Of a stretch of 64,000 nucleotides of DNA, positions 52,899 to 62,045 are shown piece after piece. A program made the translations under genes and the position numbers. Source of the stretch: Amycolatopsis jejuensis. Its GTDB lineage: Bacteria > Actinomycetota > Actinomycetes > Mycobacteriales > Pseudonocardiaceae. Each line of letters opens with the position of its first letter. Within the stretch, counting starts at the first letter, position 1. Under the pieces are notes generated by a model that saw only the letters and a list, made by a program, of their open reading frames with translations, ran no database searches and was not told the origin of the DNA. The stretch covers positions 62,001 through 126,000 of the forward strand of contig NZ_JNYZ01000013.1 in assembly GCF_000717335.1 (NCBI RefSeq). Reading direction: 5' to 3'.

Positions 52899-54047
52899 AT
52901 GCGGGTACTCCGCCGCGGTGACGCCGGTCCCGACGTCGCCGAGATCAGGTCGATCCTTGCCGGGATGGATCTGCTCCCGCCGGTGGCGGGGACCGAGCGG
53001 TACAACACGTTCGACGGTGCGGTGGAGCAGGCCGTACGGGCGTTCCAGCAGCGGCGTGGGCTCATCACCGACGGGGTGGTGGGCCCGGCGACGTATCAGT
53101 CGCTGAAGGCCGCGAGCTATCACTTGGGGAGCCGCCCGCTGCAGTACCTTTTGTCGTCGCCGGTCAGCGGCGACGACGTTTTCACCCTCCAGGAACGGCT
53201 CACCGAGCTCGGCTTCGACGCCGGCCGCCCGGACGGCTACTTCGGCCCGCAGACGGAACGCGCCCTGCGCACGTTCCAGCGCGACATGCGCCTGAACGCC
53301 GACGGCATCTGCGGCCCGGCCACGATCCGCGAGCTGCACCGCCTGTCCTCCCCGAGAGCCCGCGGCGGCCGCCCGGTGTTCCTCCGCGAGCAGGAACAGG
53401 TACGTCAAGCAGGCCCCCGCCTGCGCGGCAAGCGCATCGTGATCGATCCAGGTCATGGCGGCGAGGACCTCGGTGTCGTGGCCGGCGGCCTGCGCGAGGC
53501 GGATATCGCGTGGGACCTGGCGCGCCGCCTGGAAGGCCGGATGCAGGCAACCGGCATGGAAGCGCTGATTTCACGCGGCCCGAACCACAGCCCCACGGAC
53601 TTCGAACGCGCCCGCTTCGCCAACGACGCGGGCGCAGACTTGTTCTTGTCGCTGCACAACGACGGCAACCCATCGCCGCGCGCGCAGGGGGTGGCGAGCT
53701 TCCATTTCGGCACGGGCAACGGCACGACGTCGACTGTGGGCGAGCTGCTGGCAGGCTTCATCCAGCGGGAAGTCGCAGCCCGCACGGGCCTGCTCGACTG
53801 CCGCACGCACTACAAGACGTGGGAAATCTTCACCCGCACGCGCTGCCCGGCAGTCCGAGTGGAAATCGGCTACCTGACCAACCCGGACGACGCCCGCCGC
53901 CTAGGGGATCCGGCCTTCCGCGACGTGGTGGCGGAAGGCATCCTGATCGCGGTGAAACGCCTGTACCTGCTGGGAGAGGGCGACCAGCCGACGGGGACGT
54001 TCACGTTTGCGGATGTCCTGGCACACGAGCTGGCCAAGGCTGAGTAG
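52899..54047 (+). CDS. cwlM: CwlM-type peptidoglycan amidase-fold protein
   Basis: 382 residues, no signal peptide. Two peptidoglycan-binding modules (residues 3-65, MRVLRRGDAGPDVAEIRSIL..., and 85-150, LQERLTELGFDAGRPDGYFGPQTERALRTFQRD) precede an amidase_3 domain: IVIDPGHGGEDLG, ADLFLSLHNDG and VRVEIGYLTNPDDARRL carry the metal ligands H, H and E. The M. tuberculosis homolog (Rv3915) is cytosolic, is phosphorylated by PknB and activates MurA; lack of a signal peptide here supports the same role. ATG 52899 follows GAGCGAGGAG. Confidence 0.9.
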   Translation: MRVLRRGDAGPDVAEIRSILAGMDLLPPVAGTERYNTFDGAVEQAVRAFQQRRGLITDGVVGPATYQSLKAASYHLGSRPLQYLLSSPVSGDDVFTLQERLTELGFDAGRPDGYFGPQTERALRTFQRDMRLNADGICGPATIRELHRLSSPRARGGRPVFLREQEQVRQAGPRLRGKRIVIDPGHGGEDLGVVAGGLREADIAWDLARRLEGRMQATGMEALISRGPNHSPTDFERARFANDAGADLFLSLHNDGNPSPRAQGVASFHFGTGNGTTSTVGELLAGFIQREVAARTGLLDCRTHYKTWEIFTRTRCPAVRVEIGYLTNPDDARRLGDPAFRDVVAEGILIAVKRLYLLGEGDQPTGTFTFADVLAHELAKAE

Positions 54048-55462
54048 GTTCTGGGGCTTTTTTCGGGGGCCTGACCTCTCTTGTTGGCTTGACCCGGTTT
54101 TGGCCACCTCCGACTCGTCGCTGGCCGGGGCCTGGCTGCATTGCCCGGTGCCCCTCTGGCGTTGCAGGGTTGCCCGACGTCGATCCGAGCCGACTTCGCG
54201 ACGGCGCGACCTCCGCTAGGCCTGGCTCGCGCTGGCTCTGGTCGCGCTCAGCCAACTCGCGGTGGCGCGGGGTCGATTCACGCCAGTCGAACCTCGCTGC
54301 GCCGACTCGCGCCGATGCGATCTCACTGCGCCGACTCGTACCGGTGCGATCTCACTGGTTTGCCCGGCCGCTCCACGCTGGCCACCAGCAGTCCAGCGAG
54401 CCCCGATTGCCGAGTCGACGCCCCTTCTTCCCGGCTGATCACCCTCGAGGCCTTCGCCAGCCGACGAACCTCGCTGAGCCTTCCCCGCCCCCGACCTCGC
54501 CGCACCGGCTTCGTTGATTCCCCACCAACACCCACTCCACGTCGTCCCGGACCTCGAAACGCCTCGCTCACGGGCCCAGCACGCCTACATCCCACCGACA
54601 CACGCCCCTCGCCCCCTAAGCCCGGAGCCGCCCGTATCGCCCCCACTCAGCACCGACGCCCCCACAACGACGACCCACTCCCATCACGCGGCCCCCACAC
54701 CCGCCCTAGGCCCGACCCCCGCCACATCCCCGGGCCCGCACGGCCACTACTGAACGTAACCAAGATCCCGCACCCACCGGCCCACCACACCCGCACCGCC
54801 GACGAGCCCACCCCTCGCCCCCACCCAAACCCGATCACCGGCAGCCGAGCGCCCACTCCACCCACCACACCCCCAACAACCGGAGCCACCACACCGCTTG
54901 ACCGCAGCCACAACAACTTGCGCCCCACCGCGCCAGCACCCACCACACCTGGGGGCAGCCTCCGCCCTCCCAGGGGGGCGTCCCCAAATCCAGTCTACCC
55001 ATCCACAGGTTTTCCACTGCCTCTATCTGCAATCTGTGGATAACTTCGGGACTCTTCCACAGTTGTGCACAGGTACCAGGAGTGGGTGTTTTGCTGGCGG
55101 CGAGAAGGTGGTATGGGAGGTTTCCCGGAGGCGGCGCCAGCGTCGGCGGCGGTAGTTCGCAGCAGGAAGAAGTGCGGCGGGTGGCCCCGGGCTGACCTCG
55201 GTTGATGCGGTTCGTTCGGCGATCGGGACGGCGGAACGAGATTCTTTGGCGAGTCGGGAGCGGCGCCGGAGGTGCGGGGAAATCGACGGGGAGGCACGGA
55301 CGACGAATACAGACAGTGACCGTCAATGAGGGGTGGCCGCCGGGACGGGCGGTGCGTCGGCGGTGCGGGCAATACCGTCCGGATCGGGGCGAGCGACAGC
55401 GACAAAGCCGCGGGCGAAACTCGCGGTCCACGAACTCCAGCAACAAGGAGCGAAGGGACCCC
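54048..55462. other. 1.4 kb non-coding region between convergent genes with strand-composition switch
   Basis: No convincing gene. From about 54480 to 55000 the + strand is strongly C-rich and nearly G-free in places; after the DnaA-box cluster at 54999-55071 it becomes G-rich until the GNAT stop. The part near 54100-54450 contains several short repeats of the kind CGACTCGTACCGGTGCGATCT (two near-copies around 54310-54355). The whole lies between cwlM (+) and the GNAT gene (-). Confidence 0.65.
54999..55071. promoter_or_regulatory. Second DnaA-box cluster
   Basis: Within 73 bases: CCATCCACA (54999-55007), TTTTCCACT (55010-55018), an exact TTATCCACA on the minus strand (55035-55043), TCTTCCACA (55053-55061) and TTGTGCACA (55063-55071). 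Sites occur in both orientations and in an AT-richer stretch, unlike the surrounding sequence. It lies roughly 10 kb from the expected oriC. Confidence 0.7.
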
Positions 55463-56107
55463 TCAAGCCCTGCCGAGGCTTGGTTCTGCGGTTGTGATCG
55501 TCACCTGGCCCAGTAGCCGTTCGAGGGCGGCCTCGACGTCTTCCTTCCACGTGATCGCCGAGCGCAGTTCCAGTCGTAGCCGCGGGTACTTCGGGTGCGG
55601 GCGCACCGTCTTGAAGCCCACGCTCTGCAGGAACGCCGACGGCAGCACGCACGCGTGCTGGCCGAGCGGGTCCTCCTCGTCCGGCATGGCGTCGCCGAAG
55701 GATTCGATGGCTCGGACGCCTCGTTTGGTCAGGTCTTTCGCCACGGCTTGCACCAGCATGCGGCCGAGGCCGCCGCCGCGGAATTCCGGCAGGATCTGGA
55801 ATGCGGTGAGCAGGACGGCGTCGGCGCTGGGTGGTGACGTCGGGAACGCCGCCGAGCGCGGGACCGCGTTCGGCGGGGCATACAGCACGAAACCGACCGG
55901 CAGTGTGTCGCTGTAGACGATGCGGCCGCACGAGCCCCACTCCAGCAGCACGCTCGACACCCAGGCTTCCTTTTCGACCTCGGTGGAGCCGTACTCCTCG
56001 GCCTGCGCCTTCAGGTGCGGGGCAAGCTCCCAGTACACACACTGCCGACAGTTTTTGGGCAGATGCTCGAGGTTGTCCAGTGTGACGCCAACCACGCGAC
56101 GCGACAC
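55463..56107 (-). CDS. GNAT family N-acetyltransferase
   Basis: 214 residues from GTG 56107, where GGGAGGTCACGG is an excellent ribosome site; the longer frame to 56203 is rejected. The acetyl-CoA-binding motif A is FQILPEFRGGGLGRMLVQAVAKDL. The N terminus has NCRQCVYWEL, a CxxC also seen in Rv3916c-type proteins. It is the positional equivalent of Rv3916c, next to parB in mycobacteria. The acetylated substrate is unknown. Confidence 0.88.
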   Translation of the reverse strand: MSRRVVGVTLDNLEHLPKNCRQCVYWELAPHLKAQAEEYGSTEVEKEAWVSSVLLEWGSCGRIVYSDTLPVGFVLYAPPNAVPRSAAFPTSPPSADAVLLTAFQILPEFRGGGLGRMLVQAVAKDLTKRGVRAIESFGDAMPDEEDPLGQHACVLPSAFLQSVGFKTVRPHPKYPRLRLELRSAITWKEDVEAALERLLGQVTITTAEPSLGRA

Positions 56108-56289
56108 CCGTGACCTCCCTGGACCCCGTGACTCCGGCTTCAAGACCCGCAAGAGCGCAGGCAGCACCGGAAGAACCACCCCGAGGATAGGCCGATGTGA
56201 CAAGCGCCGGAAGAGCGGGAAGCCGGAAGAGGCCCCGGTTACACTCGATGGATCTACCCGCAGGTACCTACCGAACCCTCAGGTGTCCG

Positions 56290-57609
56290 ATGACCGAGAA
56301 CCGTCCCGCCAAGCCGCAGAGCGGCCGCCATAATCTCGACCCTCATCTCGACCGGTACGCAGCACGTACCGCAGGGATGACCGCATCCGAGATTCGCGCG
56401 CTTTTCGCAGTGGCTAGCCGGCCGGAGGTCGTTTCGCTCGCCGGGGGGATGCCGAACCTCGCCGCGTTGCCGCTCGACACGCTGTCGGCACAGGTCGGCG
56501 AGATCATCGCGACCGAGGGGCTTGTCGCGCTGCAGTACGGGTCCGCGCACGGCGTTCCTGCGCTGCGCGACCAGATCTGCGAAATCATGTCCCTCGAAGG
56601 GATCAAGGCGCACCCCGACGACGTCGTGGTCACGGTCGGTTCCCAGATGGGCCTCGACATGGTCACCCGGCTTTTCTGCGACCCGGGTGACGTCGTGATC
56701 GCCGAAGGACCGTCGTACGTCGGCGCGCTCGGCTCGTTTTCCGCGTACCAGGCGAATGTCGTGCACGTCGCGATGGACGAGCACGGGCTCGTGCCCGAAG
56801 GGCTGCGCGAAGCGTTGCGGCAGACGGAAAAGGCCGGTAAACGCGCCAAATTCCTTTACACCATCCCGAATTTCCACAACCCGGCCGGTGTCACGCTGGC
56901 GCTCGACCGGCGCGCGGAGATCGTGGAGATCTGCCGCGAGTACGGCGTGCTCATCGTCGAGGACAACCCGTACGGCCTGCTCGGTTTCGACGGCCAGACG
57001 TACCCGGCGCTGCGCTCGCTCGACCCGGACAACGTCGTGTACCTCGGCTCGTTCTCGAAGACGTTCGCCTCCGGCCTCCGGGTCGGCTGGGTGCTCGCGC
57101 CGCACGCGGTGCGCGAAAAGCTGGTGCTGGCAGCGGAATCCGCGACGCTGTGCCCGCCGACGTTCAACCAGATGATCGTCTCGCGGTACCTCGCGACGCA
57201 CGATTGGAAGGGCCAGGTCAAGAAGTTCCGGGAGAACTACCGCGAGCGCCGCGACGCGATGTTGTCGGCGCTGCAACAGTATCTGCCTCCCGGCTGCTCG
57301 TGGACGAACCCCGACGGCGGCTTCTACGTGTGGGTGACAGTGCCGGAAGGCGTTGACACCAAAGCAATGTTGCCCCGCGCGGTCACCGCGCGCGTGGCGT
57401 ATGCGTCGGGTACCGGCTTCTACGCCGACGGTTTCGGCTCCCGCCAGATGCGGTTGTCGTACTGCTATCCGACGCCGGAGCGCATCCGCGAGGGCGTGCG
57501 GCGGCTCGCCGCCGTGCTGGAGTCCGAAATGGACCTCAGCCGCACTTTCGGTAGCGTGAAGGCACGCACCATCCCGGGGCCAGAGACCCCGTCTCCGGAC
57601 ACGGTCTGA
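56290..57609 (+). CDS. PLP-dependent aminotransferase (class I/II, LysN/MocR-like catalytic type)
   Basis: 439 residues, no N-terminal DNA-binding domain. Fold-type I aminotransferase: SLAGGMPNLAALPL near the start, PNFHNPAGVTL, EDNPYGLLGFDG (cofactor-binding Asp) and catalytic Lys in YLGSFSKTFASGLRVGW. It resembles 2-aminoadipate/aromatic transaminases related to MocR regulators. ATG 56290 follows CAGGTG; the in-frame upstream ATG lacks a site. It overlaps nothing but starts close to the divergent GNAT gene. Substrate not determined. Confidence 0.87.
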   Translation: MTENRPAKPQSGRHNLDPHLDRYAARTAGMTASEIRALFAVASRPEVVSLAGGMPNLAALPLDTLSAQVGEIIATEGLVALQYGSAHGVPALRDQICEIMSLEGIKAHPDDVVVTVGSQMGLDMVTRLFCDPGDVVIAEGPSYVGALGSFSAYQANVVHVAMDEHGLVPEGLREALRQTEKAGKRAKFLYTIPNFHNPAGVTLALDRRAEIVEICREYGVLIVEDNPYGLLGFDGQTYPALRSLDPDNVVYLGSFSKTFASGLRVGWVLAPHAVREKLVLAAESATLCPPTFNQMIVSRYLATHDWKGQVKKFRENYRERRDAMLSALQQYLPPGCSWTNPDGGFYVWVTVPEGVDTKAMLPRAVTARVAYASGTGFYADGFGSRQMRLSYCYPTPERIREGVRRLAAVLESEMDLSRTFGSVKARTIPGPETPSPDTV

Positions 57610-57642
57610 CCGGCCCCCCAGCAACACTAAGGAGTTCCCACG

Positions 57643-58593
57643 GTGGTCGACCGTACCGTTGCCGTGCTCGCCGGCGGGCTTTCCCACGAACGTGACGTCT
57701 CGCTGCGGTCCGGGCGACGGCTGTCCGCCGCGCTGCGGGCCGAGGGGCTCACGGTGGAGGAGTGGGACACCGACGCCGGTCTGCTGGAACGGCTGCGCAA
57801 CCAGCGGCCGGACGCGGTGGTCGTCGCGCTGCACGGCGGCGAGGGCGAGAACGGGTCGGTGCAGACCGTGCTCGAGATGCTCGACGTACCGTTCGTCGGC
57901 ACCCACTCCCAGGGCTGCCGTCGCGCGTGGGACAAGCCGTCCGCGAAGGCGTTCATCCAGCAGGCCGGATTCGCGACGCCGGACTGGATTGTGTTGCCGC
58001 ACAGCACTTTCCGCGAGCTGGGCGCGCAGTCGGTGCTCGACGCGATGGTCGACCGGCTCGGGCTCCCGATGATCCTGAAGCCGGACCAGGGCGGGTCCGC
58101 GCTGGGTACCCAGGTGGTGCGGGAGGCGGCGGAACTACCCGCGGCGATGGTCGGCTGCTTCGCGTACGGCGACACGGTGCTCGCGGAACGGTTCGTGGAC
58201 GGCGTCGAGGTGGCCGTCACGGTCATCGAAGGGGAGAACGGGGCTGAGGCCCTGCCTGCGGTCGAGATCGTGCCGGAGAGCGGCGTCTACGACTATGCCG
58301 CGCGCTACACCGCAGGTCTCACCGATTTCTTCACCCCCGCGCGAATCTCCGCGGAAGCGGAGAAGGCGGTCGGCGAGCTGGCCGTCGCCGCACACAAGTG
58401 GCTCGGGCTGCGCGACATCTCCCGCACCGACGCGGTCATCACGCCGGACGGGGGAGTGCACTTCCTCGAGGTGAACCTGTCGCCGGGGCTGACCGAAACC
58501 TCGACGGTGCCGATGGCCGTCGAAGCTGCCGGGAAGACGCTCGGTTCGGTGTTCGCGGATCTCGTCGCCCGCGCGGTCGCTCGAGCGAACTGA
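57643..58593 (+). CDS. ddl: D-alanine--D-alanine ligase family protein
   Basis: 316 residues. ATP-grasp enzyme joining D-Ala residues for peptidoglycan precursors. N-terminal VLAGGLSHERDVSLRSG, central ALHGGEGENGSVQ, ATP-grasp MILKPDQGGSALGTQ and C-terminal VHFLEVNLSPGLTETSTVP with metal-binding Glu/Asn. It is shorter than housekeeping Ddl (about 360), and a second ddl may exist elsewhere near murF. GTG 57643 follows AAGGAG. It lies 33 bases after the aminotransferase, so possibly one operon. Confidence 0.88.
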   Translation: MVDRTVAVLAGGLSHERDVSLRSGRRLSAALRAEGLTVEEWDTDAGLLERLRNQRPDAVVVALHGGEGENGSVQTVLEMLDVPFVGTHSQGCRRAWDKPSAKAFIQQAGFATPDWIVLPHSTFRELGAQSVLDAMVDRLGLPMILKPDQGGSALGTQVVREAAELPAAMVGCFAYGDTVLAERFVDGVEVAVTVIEGENGAEALPAVEIVPESGVYDYAARYTAGLTDFFTPARISAEAEKAVGELAVAAHKWLGLRDISRTDAVITPDGGVHFLEVNLSPGLTETSTVPMAVEAAGKTLGSVFADLVARAVARAN

Positions 58594-58595
58594 AG

Positions 58596-58629
58596 CGGTG
58601 CGGGGTGGGCGGCGGCCCTCCCCGCACCG
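58596..58629. terminator. Bidirectional terminator between ddl and parB
   Basis: CGGTGCGGGG (58596-58605) pairs perfectly with 58620-58629 around a 14-base loop. It sits between the convergent ddl (+) and parB (-) genes. Confidence 0.75.
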
Positions 58630-58711
58630 GCGTTTCCGGCAGGCACTCAGTGTGATTGCCGCTGACCGTGTGCGCAATCATCACCGTGACGAAACGACCG
58701 TGGGTCGATCC

Positions 58712-59716
58712 CTAGTCGGTTTCGCTGTCCGAATTCGCCGGTTTTTCGCCCGAGTTCGCGTCGATGATCGAGACGATCCGCTCGAGGTCGTCGACCGACC
58801 CGAACTCGAGAACGATGCGTCCCTTGCGCCGTCCGAGGTCGACTTTCACCCGGGTGTCGAAGCGATCGGAGAGCCGGTTCGCGAGTTCCTGCAACCCGGG
58901 CGCCTGGATCGGCTTGCGCGGCGCGGCCTTCGGCTTGGCCGGTTTCTCACTCTTCTTCAGCGTGACGGCTTCCTCGGTGGCGCGCACCGACATGCCTTCC
59001 GCGACGATCCGCGCCGCCAGTTCTTCCTGGCTTTCCGGATCTTCCAGCGACAGCAGCGCGCGGGCGTGCCCGGCGGACAGCACTCCGGCGGCGACCCGGC
59101 GCTGCACGGGGAGGGGGAGTTTGAGCAGCCGGATGGTGTTCGTGATGACCGGACGGCTCCGGCCGATGCGACCGGCGAGCTCCTCGTGCGTCACCGCGAA
59201 CTCGTCGAGCAACTGTTGGTACGCCGCCGCTTCTTCGAGCGGGTTCAGCTGGACGCGGTGGATGTTCTCCAGCAACGCGTCACGCAACATCGACTCGTCG
59301 GCGGTCTGCCGCACGATCGCCGGGATCGCCTCGAGCTCGGCCTGCTGCGACGCCCGCAGCCGGCGCTCGCCCATGACGAGCTCGTACTCGTCGTTGCCGA
59401 GTTCCCGCACGACGATCGGCTGCATGAGCCCGAACTCGCGGATGGAGTGCTCGAGTTCGGCGAGCGCTTCCTCGTCGAATACCTGCCGAGGCTGCTTCGG
59501 GTTGGGCTTGATCGCGCTGACCGGAATCTCGCGGTAAACCGCACCGGCGACCTCGCCGCTGACCGGATTCGCCGCACCGTTCGCCGCGAACCAGCCCTTG
59601 TCTTCGCGCACCACCTTCTCCGCAGGCGTACCGCCATCGCCTGCCGGAGGCGCGGTCGGCCCGGTCGGGATCAGGGCCGCGAGCCCGCGGCCGAGCCCTC
59701 CTCTGCGCTCAGTCAT
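58712..59716 (-). CDS. parB: Chromosome-partitioning protein ParB
   Basis: 334 residues. CTP-binding clamp that loads at parS. The N-terminal domain shows [20 protein letters not shown], the GERRLRAS box (CTP/GERR motif) and [14 protein letters not shown]. The helix-turn-helix that reads parS follows ([23 protein letters not shown]), then a linker and C-terminal dimerisation domain. ATG 59716 overlaps the parA stop by four bases. A second, unrelated ParB-like fold is at 23.9 kb. Confidence 0.97.
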   Translation of the reverse strand: MTERRGGLGRGLAALIPTGPTAPPAGDGGTPAEKVVREDKGWFAANGAANPVSGEVAGAVYREIPVSAIKPNPKQPRQVFDEEALAELEHSIREFGLMQPIVVRELGNDEYELVMGERRLRASQQAELEAIPAIVRQTADESMLRDALLENIHRVQLNPLEEAAAYQQLLDEFAVTHEELAGRIGRSRPVITNTIRLLKLPLPVQRRVAAGVLSAGHARALLSLEDPESQEELAARIVAEGMSVRATEEAVTLKKSEKPAKPKAAPRKPIQAPGLQELANRLSDRFDTRVKVDLGRRKGRIVLEFGSVDDLERIVSIIDANSGEKPANSDSETD

Positions 59717-60651
59717 GTGGTGCTGCTCCTCTCATCGTTCGCGCCCCGCTCGGCGATCTCCTTCGCCGCGTCGAGGTAGCTCATCGCTCCGCGCGAACCG
59801 GGGTCGTAGGCGAGCACCGTCTGGCCGTAGCCGGGCGCCTCGGACACCTTGACGCTGCGCGGGATCACGGTTTTCAGCACCGTGTCGCCGAAGTGGTTCC
59901 GGACCTCGTTGGTCACCTGGTCGGCCAGCTTCGTGCGGCCGTCGTACATGGTGAGCAGGATCGTCGACACGCGGAGCTCGCGGTTGAGGTGCTGCTGCAC
60001 GAGCTCGATGTTGCTCAGCAGCTGCCCGAGACCCTCGAGTGCGTAGTACTCGCACTGGATCGGGATCAGCACCTCCTGCGCCGCCACCATCGCGTTGACG
60101 GTGAGGAGACCTAGCGACGGCGGGCAGTCGATGAAGACGTAGTCGACGCCGAGCTGGTCCAGCATCTCGGACGACAGCGCCTCCTTGAGCCGCGTCTCGC
60201 GGTTCGCCATGGAGACCAGCTCGATCTCCGCGCCCGCGAGGTCGATCGTGGCGGGCACGCAGAAGAGGTTCGGCGACTGCTCGCTGTTGGCGGCGGCGTC
60301 GACAATCGAGACCTCACCGATGAGGACCTCGTAGATCGACGGTGTCCCGGACCGGTGGTCGATGTCGAGCGCGGTGCTCGCGTTGCCCTGCGGGTCGAGG
60401 TCGATCACCAGCGTCTTCAACCCATGCACGGCGAGCGCCGCCGCCAGGTTGACGGTGCTCGTCGTCTTGCCGACGCCACCCTTCTGGTTCGCAACGGTCA
60501 GCACGCGGCGCCGCGTCGGACGGGGGAGTTCCCCTTCCTTCGGATGCAACACGCTCGCGGCCCGGACGGCTTCTTCGGCGATCGGCGTCCAGCCCATCTC
60601 CTGGCTGGCCTGTGCGGAGTCGGACGGTGGGGGATTCACCGGTCTCGACAC
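59713..60651 (-). CDS. parA: Chromosome-partitioning ATPase ParA
   Basis: 312 residues. Deviant Walker [19 protein letters not shown], Walker A' [10 protein letters not shown], Walker [14 protein letters not shown]. It positions the ParB-parS complex near the pole. ATG 60651 with AGGAGGTG upstream. A variant parS lies about 40 bases upstream of the start, so ParB may also affect parAB expression. Operon parA-parB, with rsmG upstream on the same strand. Confidence 0.97.
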   Translation of the reverse strand: MSRPVNPPPSDSAQASQEMGWTPIAEEAVRAASVLHPKEGELPRPTRRRVLTVANQKGGVGKTTSTVNLAAALAVHGLKTLVIDLDPQGNASTALDIDHRSGTPSIYEVLIGEVSIVDAAANSEQSPNLFCVPATIDLAGAEIELVSMANRETRLKEALSSEMLDQLGVDYVFIDCPPSLGLLTVNAMVAAQEVLIPIQCEYYALEGLGQLLSNIELVQQHLNRELRVSTILLTMYDGRTKLADQVTNEVRNHFGDTVLKTVIPRSVKVSEAPGYGQTVLAYDPGSRGAMSYLDAAKEIAERGANDERSSTT

Positions 60652-60690
60652 CTCCTCCTGATAGACGATTCGTGGGCGTTCGCACCGCGA

Positions 60691-60706
60691 TGTTTCACGT
60701 GGAACG
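60691..60706. promoter_or_regulatory. parS-like site upstream of parA
   Basis: TGTTTCACGTGGAACG: one half matches GTTTCAC, the other GTGGAAC. It sits between rsmG and parA, in the position usual for a core actinobacterial parS. Confidence 0.75.
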
Positions 60707-60725
60707 ACGCGGTCGTTGTCGTTCG

Positions 60726-61406
60726 TTAGCTCCGCCTGCCGCGTGGCCGGGTCGGCTTAGACGGTAGGCGACGGATCAGGACCACCGTGCTGGGGACTTC
60801 GAGTACAGCCTTTCCACATTCGGCGATCACCGGGTCGGCCCCGCCGGCCTTGCGGACCGCGTCGCGGTCGCGGGAGATCTCCTCGGCCGCACTGGCACCT
60901 TTGAGGGCAACCAGCCGACCTTCGGGACGAACCAGGGGAAGGCACCAGCCCGCGAGCCGAGCGAGGGGAGCGACCGCACGAGCGGTGACGACATCGGCGC
61001 CACCCAGCTGCTCGCGCACGGACCGCTCTTCCGCGCGTCCACGGACGATGGTGATCGGGAGTTCCAGCTTCTCGGCGACCTCGGCCAGCCAGTCGACCCG
61101 GCGAGCCATGGGTTCCAGGAGAACGATAGCGAGGTCCGGTCGAGCGATCGCCAGCGGTACACCCGGAAGCCCGGCACCCGACCCGACATCGACCACCCGC
61201 ACCCCGGACGGGATCTGCTCCCCGATCACCGCGGAGTTCAGCACGTGCCGCTCCCACAGCCGATCCACCTCGCGCGGCCCGATCAACCCCCGCTCGACCC
61301 CGTGGGTCGCCAGCAGCTCCACGTACCCAGCGGCTTGATCGACGCGCTCCCCGAACACCTCCACCGCCGCGGTCCGGAACGTCCCGGTGGCGCCGTCCAA
61401 GCTCAC
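60726..61406 (-). CDS. rsmG: 16S rRNA (guanine527-N7)-methyltransferase
   Basis: 226 residues. SAM-dependent methylation of G527 in 16S rRNA; loss gives low-level streptomycin resistance. SAM-binding VVDVGSGAGLPGVPLAIARPDL and LLEPMARRVDWLAEVAEKLEL; WERHVLNSAV and TARAVAPLARLAGWCLP are family motifs. GTG 61406 is chosen because GAGGAG (61415-61420) lies eight bases upstream. The open frame upstream runs through parS sites and is not coding. Part of the conserved jag-rsmG-parA-parB block. Confidence 0.93.
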   Translation of the reverse strand: MSLDGATGTFRTAAVEVFGERVDQAAGYVELLATHGVERGLIGPREVDRLWERHVLNSAVIGEQIPSGVRVVDVGSGAGLPGVPLAIARPDLAIVLLEPMARRVDWLAEVAEKLELPITIVRGRAEERSVREQLGGADVVTARAVAPLARLAGWCLPLVRPEGRLVALKGASAAEEISRDRDAVRKAGGADPVIAECGKAVLEVPSTVVLIRRLPSKPTRPRGRRS

Positions 61407-61425
61407 TACTTCCACTCCTCGCTCC

Positions 61426-61447
61426 GCGCGTTTCACGTGAAACGCGC
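61426..61447. promoter_or_regulatory. parS site 1 with extended palindrome
   Basis: Exact GTTTCACGTGAAAC (61430-61443), extended by matching GCGC/CGCG flanks into a 22-base perfect palindrome. It lies 20 bases upstream of the rsmG start. Confidence 0.88.
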
Positions 61448-61498
61448 TCCTTCGATTGTCCCTGATGCGGACGCCAAATCGAGCCGACAGACCGCAAC

Positions 61499-61535
61499 TG
61501 TGGACAACTCCACTCGAGTCGCCGAGTGATCCACA
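61499..61535. promoter_or_regulatory. DnaA box pair near parS
   Basis: An exact TTGTCCACA on the minus strand (61499-61507) and TGATCCACA on the plus strand (61527-61535). They lie between parS sites 1 and 2, about 3 kb from the expected oriC. Confidence 0.6.
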
Positions 61536-61540
61536 GGGTG

Positions 61541-61554
61541 GTTTCACGTGAAAC
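61541..61554. promoter_or_regulatory. parS site 2
   Basis: Exact GTTTCACGTGAAAC, matching the actinobacterial ParB consensus. Confidence 0.9.
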
Positions 61555-61578
61555 GGGGACGCGGGTGGGAGTCGCGCG

Positions 61579-61592
61579 GTTTCACGTGAAAC
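61579..61592. promoter_or_regulatory. parS site 3
   Basis: Exact GTTTCACGTGAAAC, 38 bases (about 3.6 helical turns) after site 2. Confidence 0.9.
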
Positions 61593-61991
61593 GCCATGGT
61601 TGTAATTCGATCGACGGTGGGGTGGTTGATCGCGCCGGGTGTCGAGCGCGGCAAGAGGAGGGGATGGGAGCCGGGAAGACGAAGGTGACGGCAGAAGTGG
61701 GACTTCCGCGGCGTGGCATGGCGAGGGGTGGGGGACATGCCGTCGCAAGGCAGTGCGGAGCATCCGGTCGCCGACGCAACGCGGTCGGCATGGCGGCGTG
61801 GCGACAGCGGGACGTCGAGCGGGAGGAGCGGACGGGCAGGGCCGGGGCGGACGGGATGGCTGGCCAGTCGGAGAGAAGGCGAACCCCGACAGGTGCGCCG
61901 CGCCCCTCAAGCAACCAACAGTCCACCGCACTGACCCCGCCCGGTCCAACCCCGTGTCAGAGAGCCACAGCACACAAAAGCGCAAAAGAAA

Positions 61992-62020
61992 GCGGCCCAC
62001 CGGAATCACCGGTGGACCGC
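61992..62020 (-). terminator. Terminator of the yidD-yidC-jag operon
   Basis: GCGG.CCACCGG pairs with CCGGTGG.CCGC around a five-base loop. On the minus strand it is followed by a T-rich TTTCTTTTG, 25 bases after the jag stop. Confidence 0.87.
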
Positions 62021-62045
62021 CTCTGCTCAGTACTCCCGAAAACCC

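Larger units (their letters stand above)
61407..62045. other. Non-coding rsmG-jag intergenic region with parS sites and a DnaA box
   Basis: About 640 bases. It holds three exact parS palindromes, one exact DnaA box and the terminator of the jag operon (each listed). The remaining stretch, about 61600-61980, is G-rich on the + strand and shows no gene. Confidence 0.65.

Noticed and set aside
54048..55462. Several 100-300 codon frames in the convergent gap
   Set aside because: Products are Pro/Arg/Thr low-complexity; no start sites, motifs or codon bias of real genes.
55547..55562. CACGTG sequence near 55550 as a parS site
   Set aside because: Only one half matches; it lies inside the GNAT coding sequence.
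55600..56203. Upstream extension of the GNAT gene to 56203
   Set aside because: An excellent ribosome site at GTG 56107 and lack of family similarity upstream favour the shorter gene.
60726..62009. Extension of rsmG to 62009
   Set aside because: It would run through three parS sites and add non-homologous sequence; GTG 61406 has a good ribosome site.
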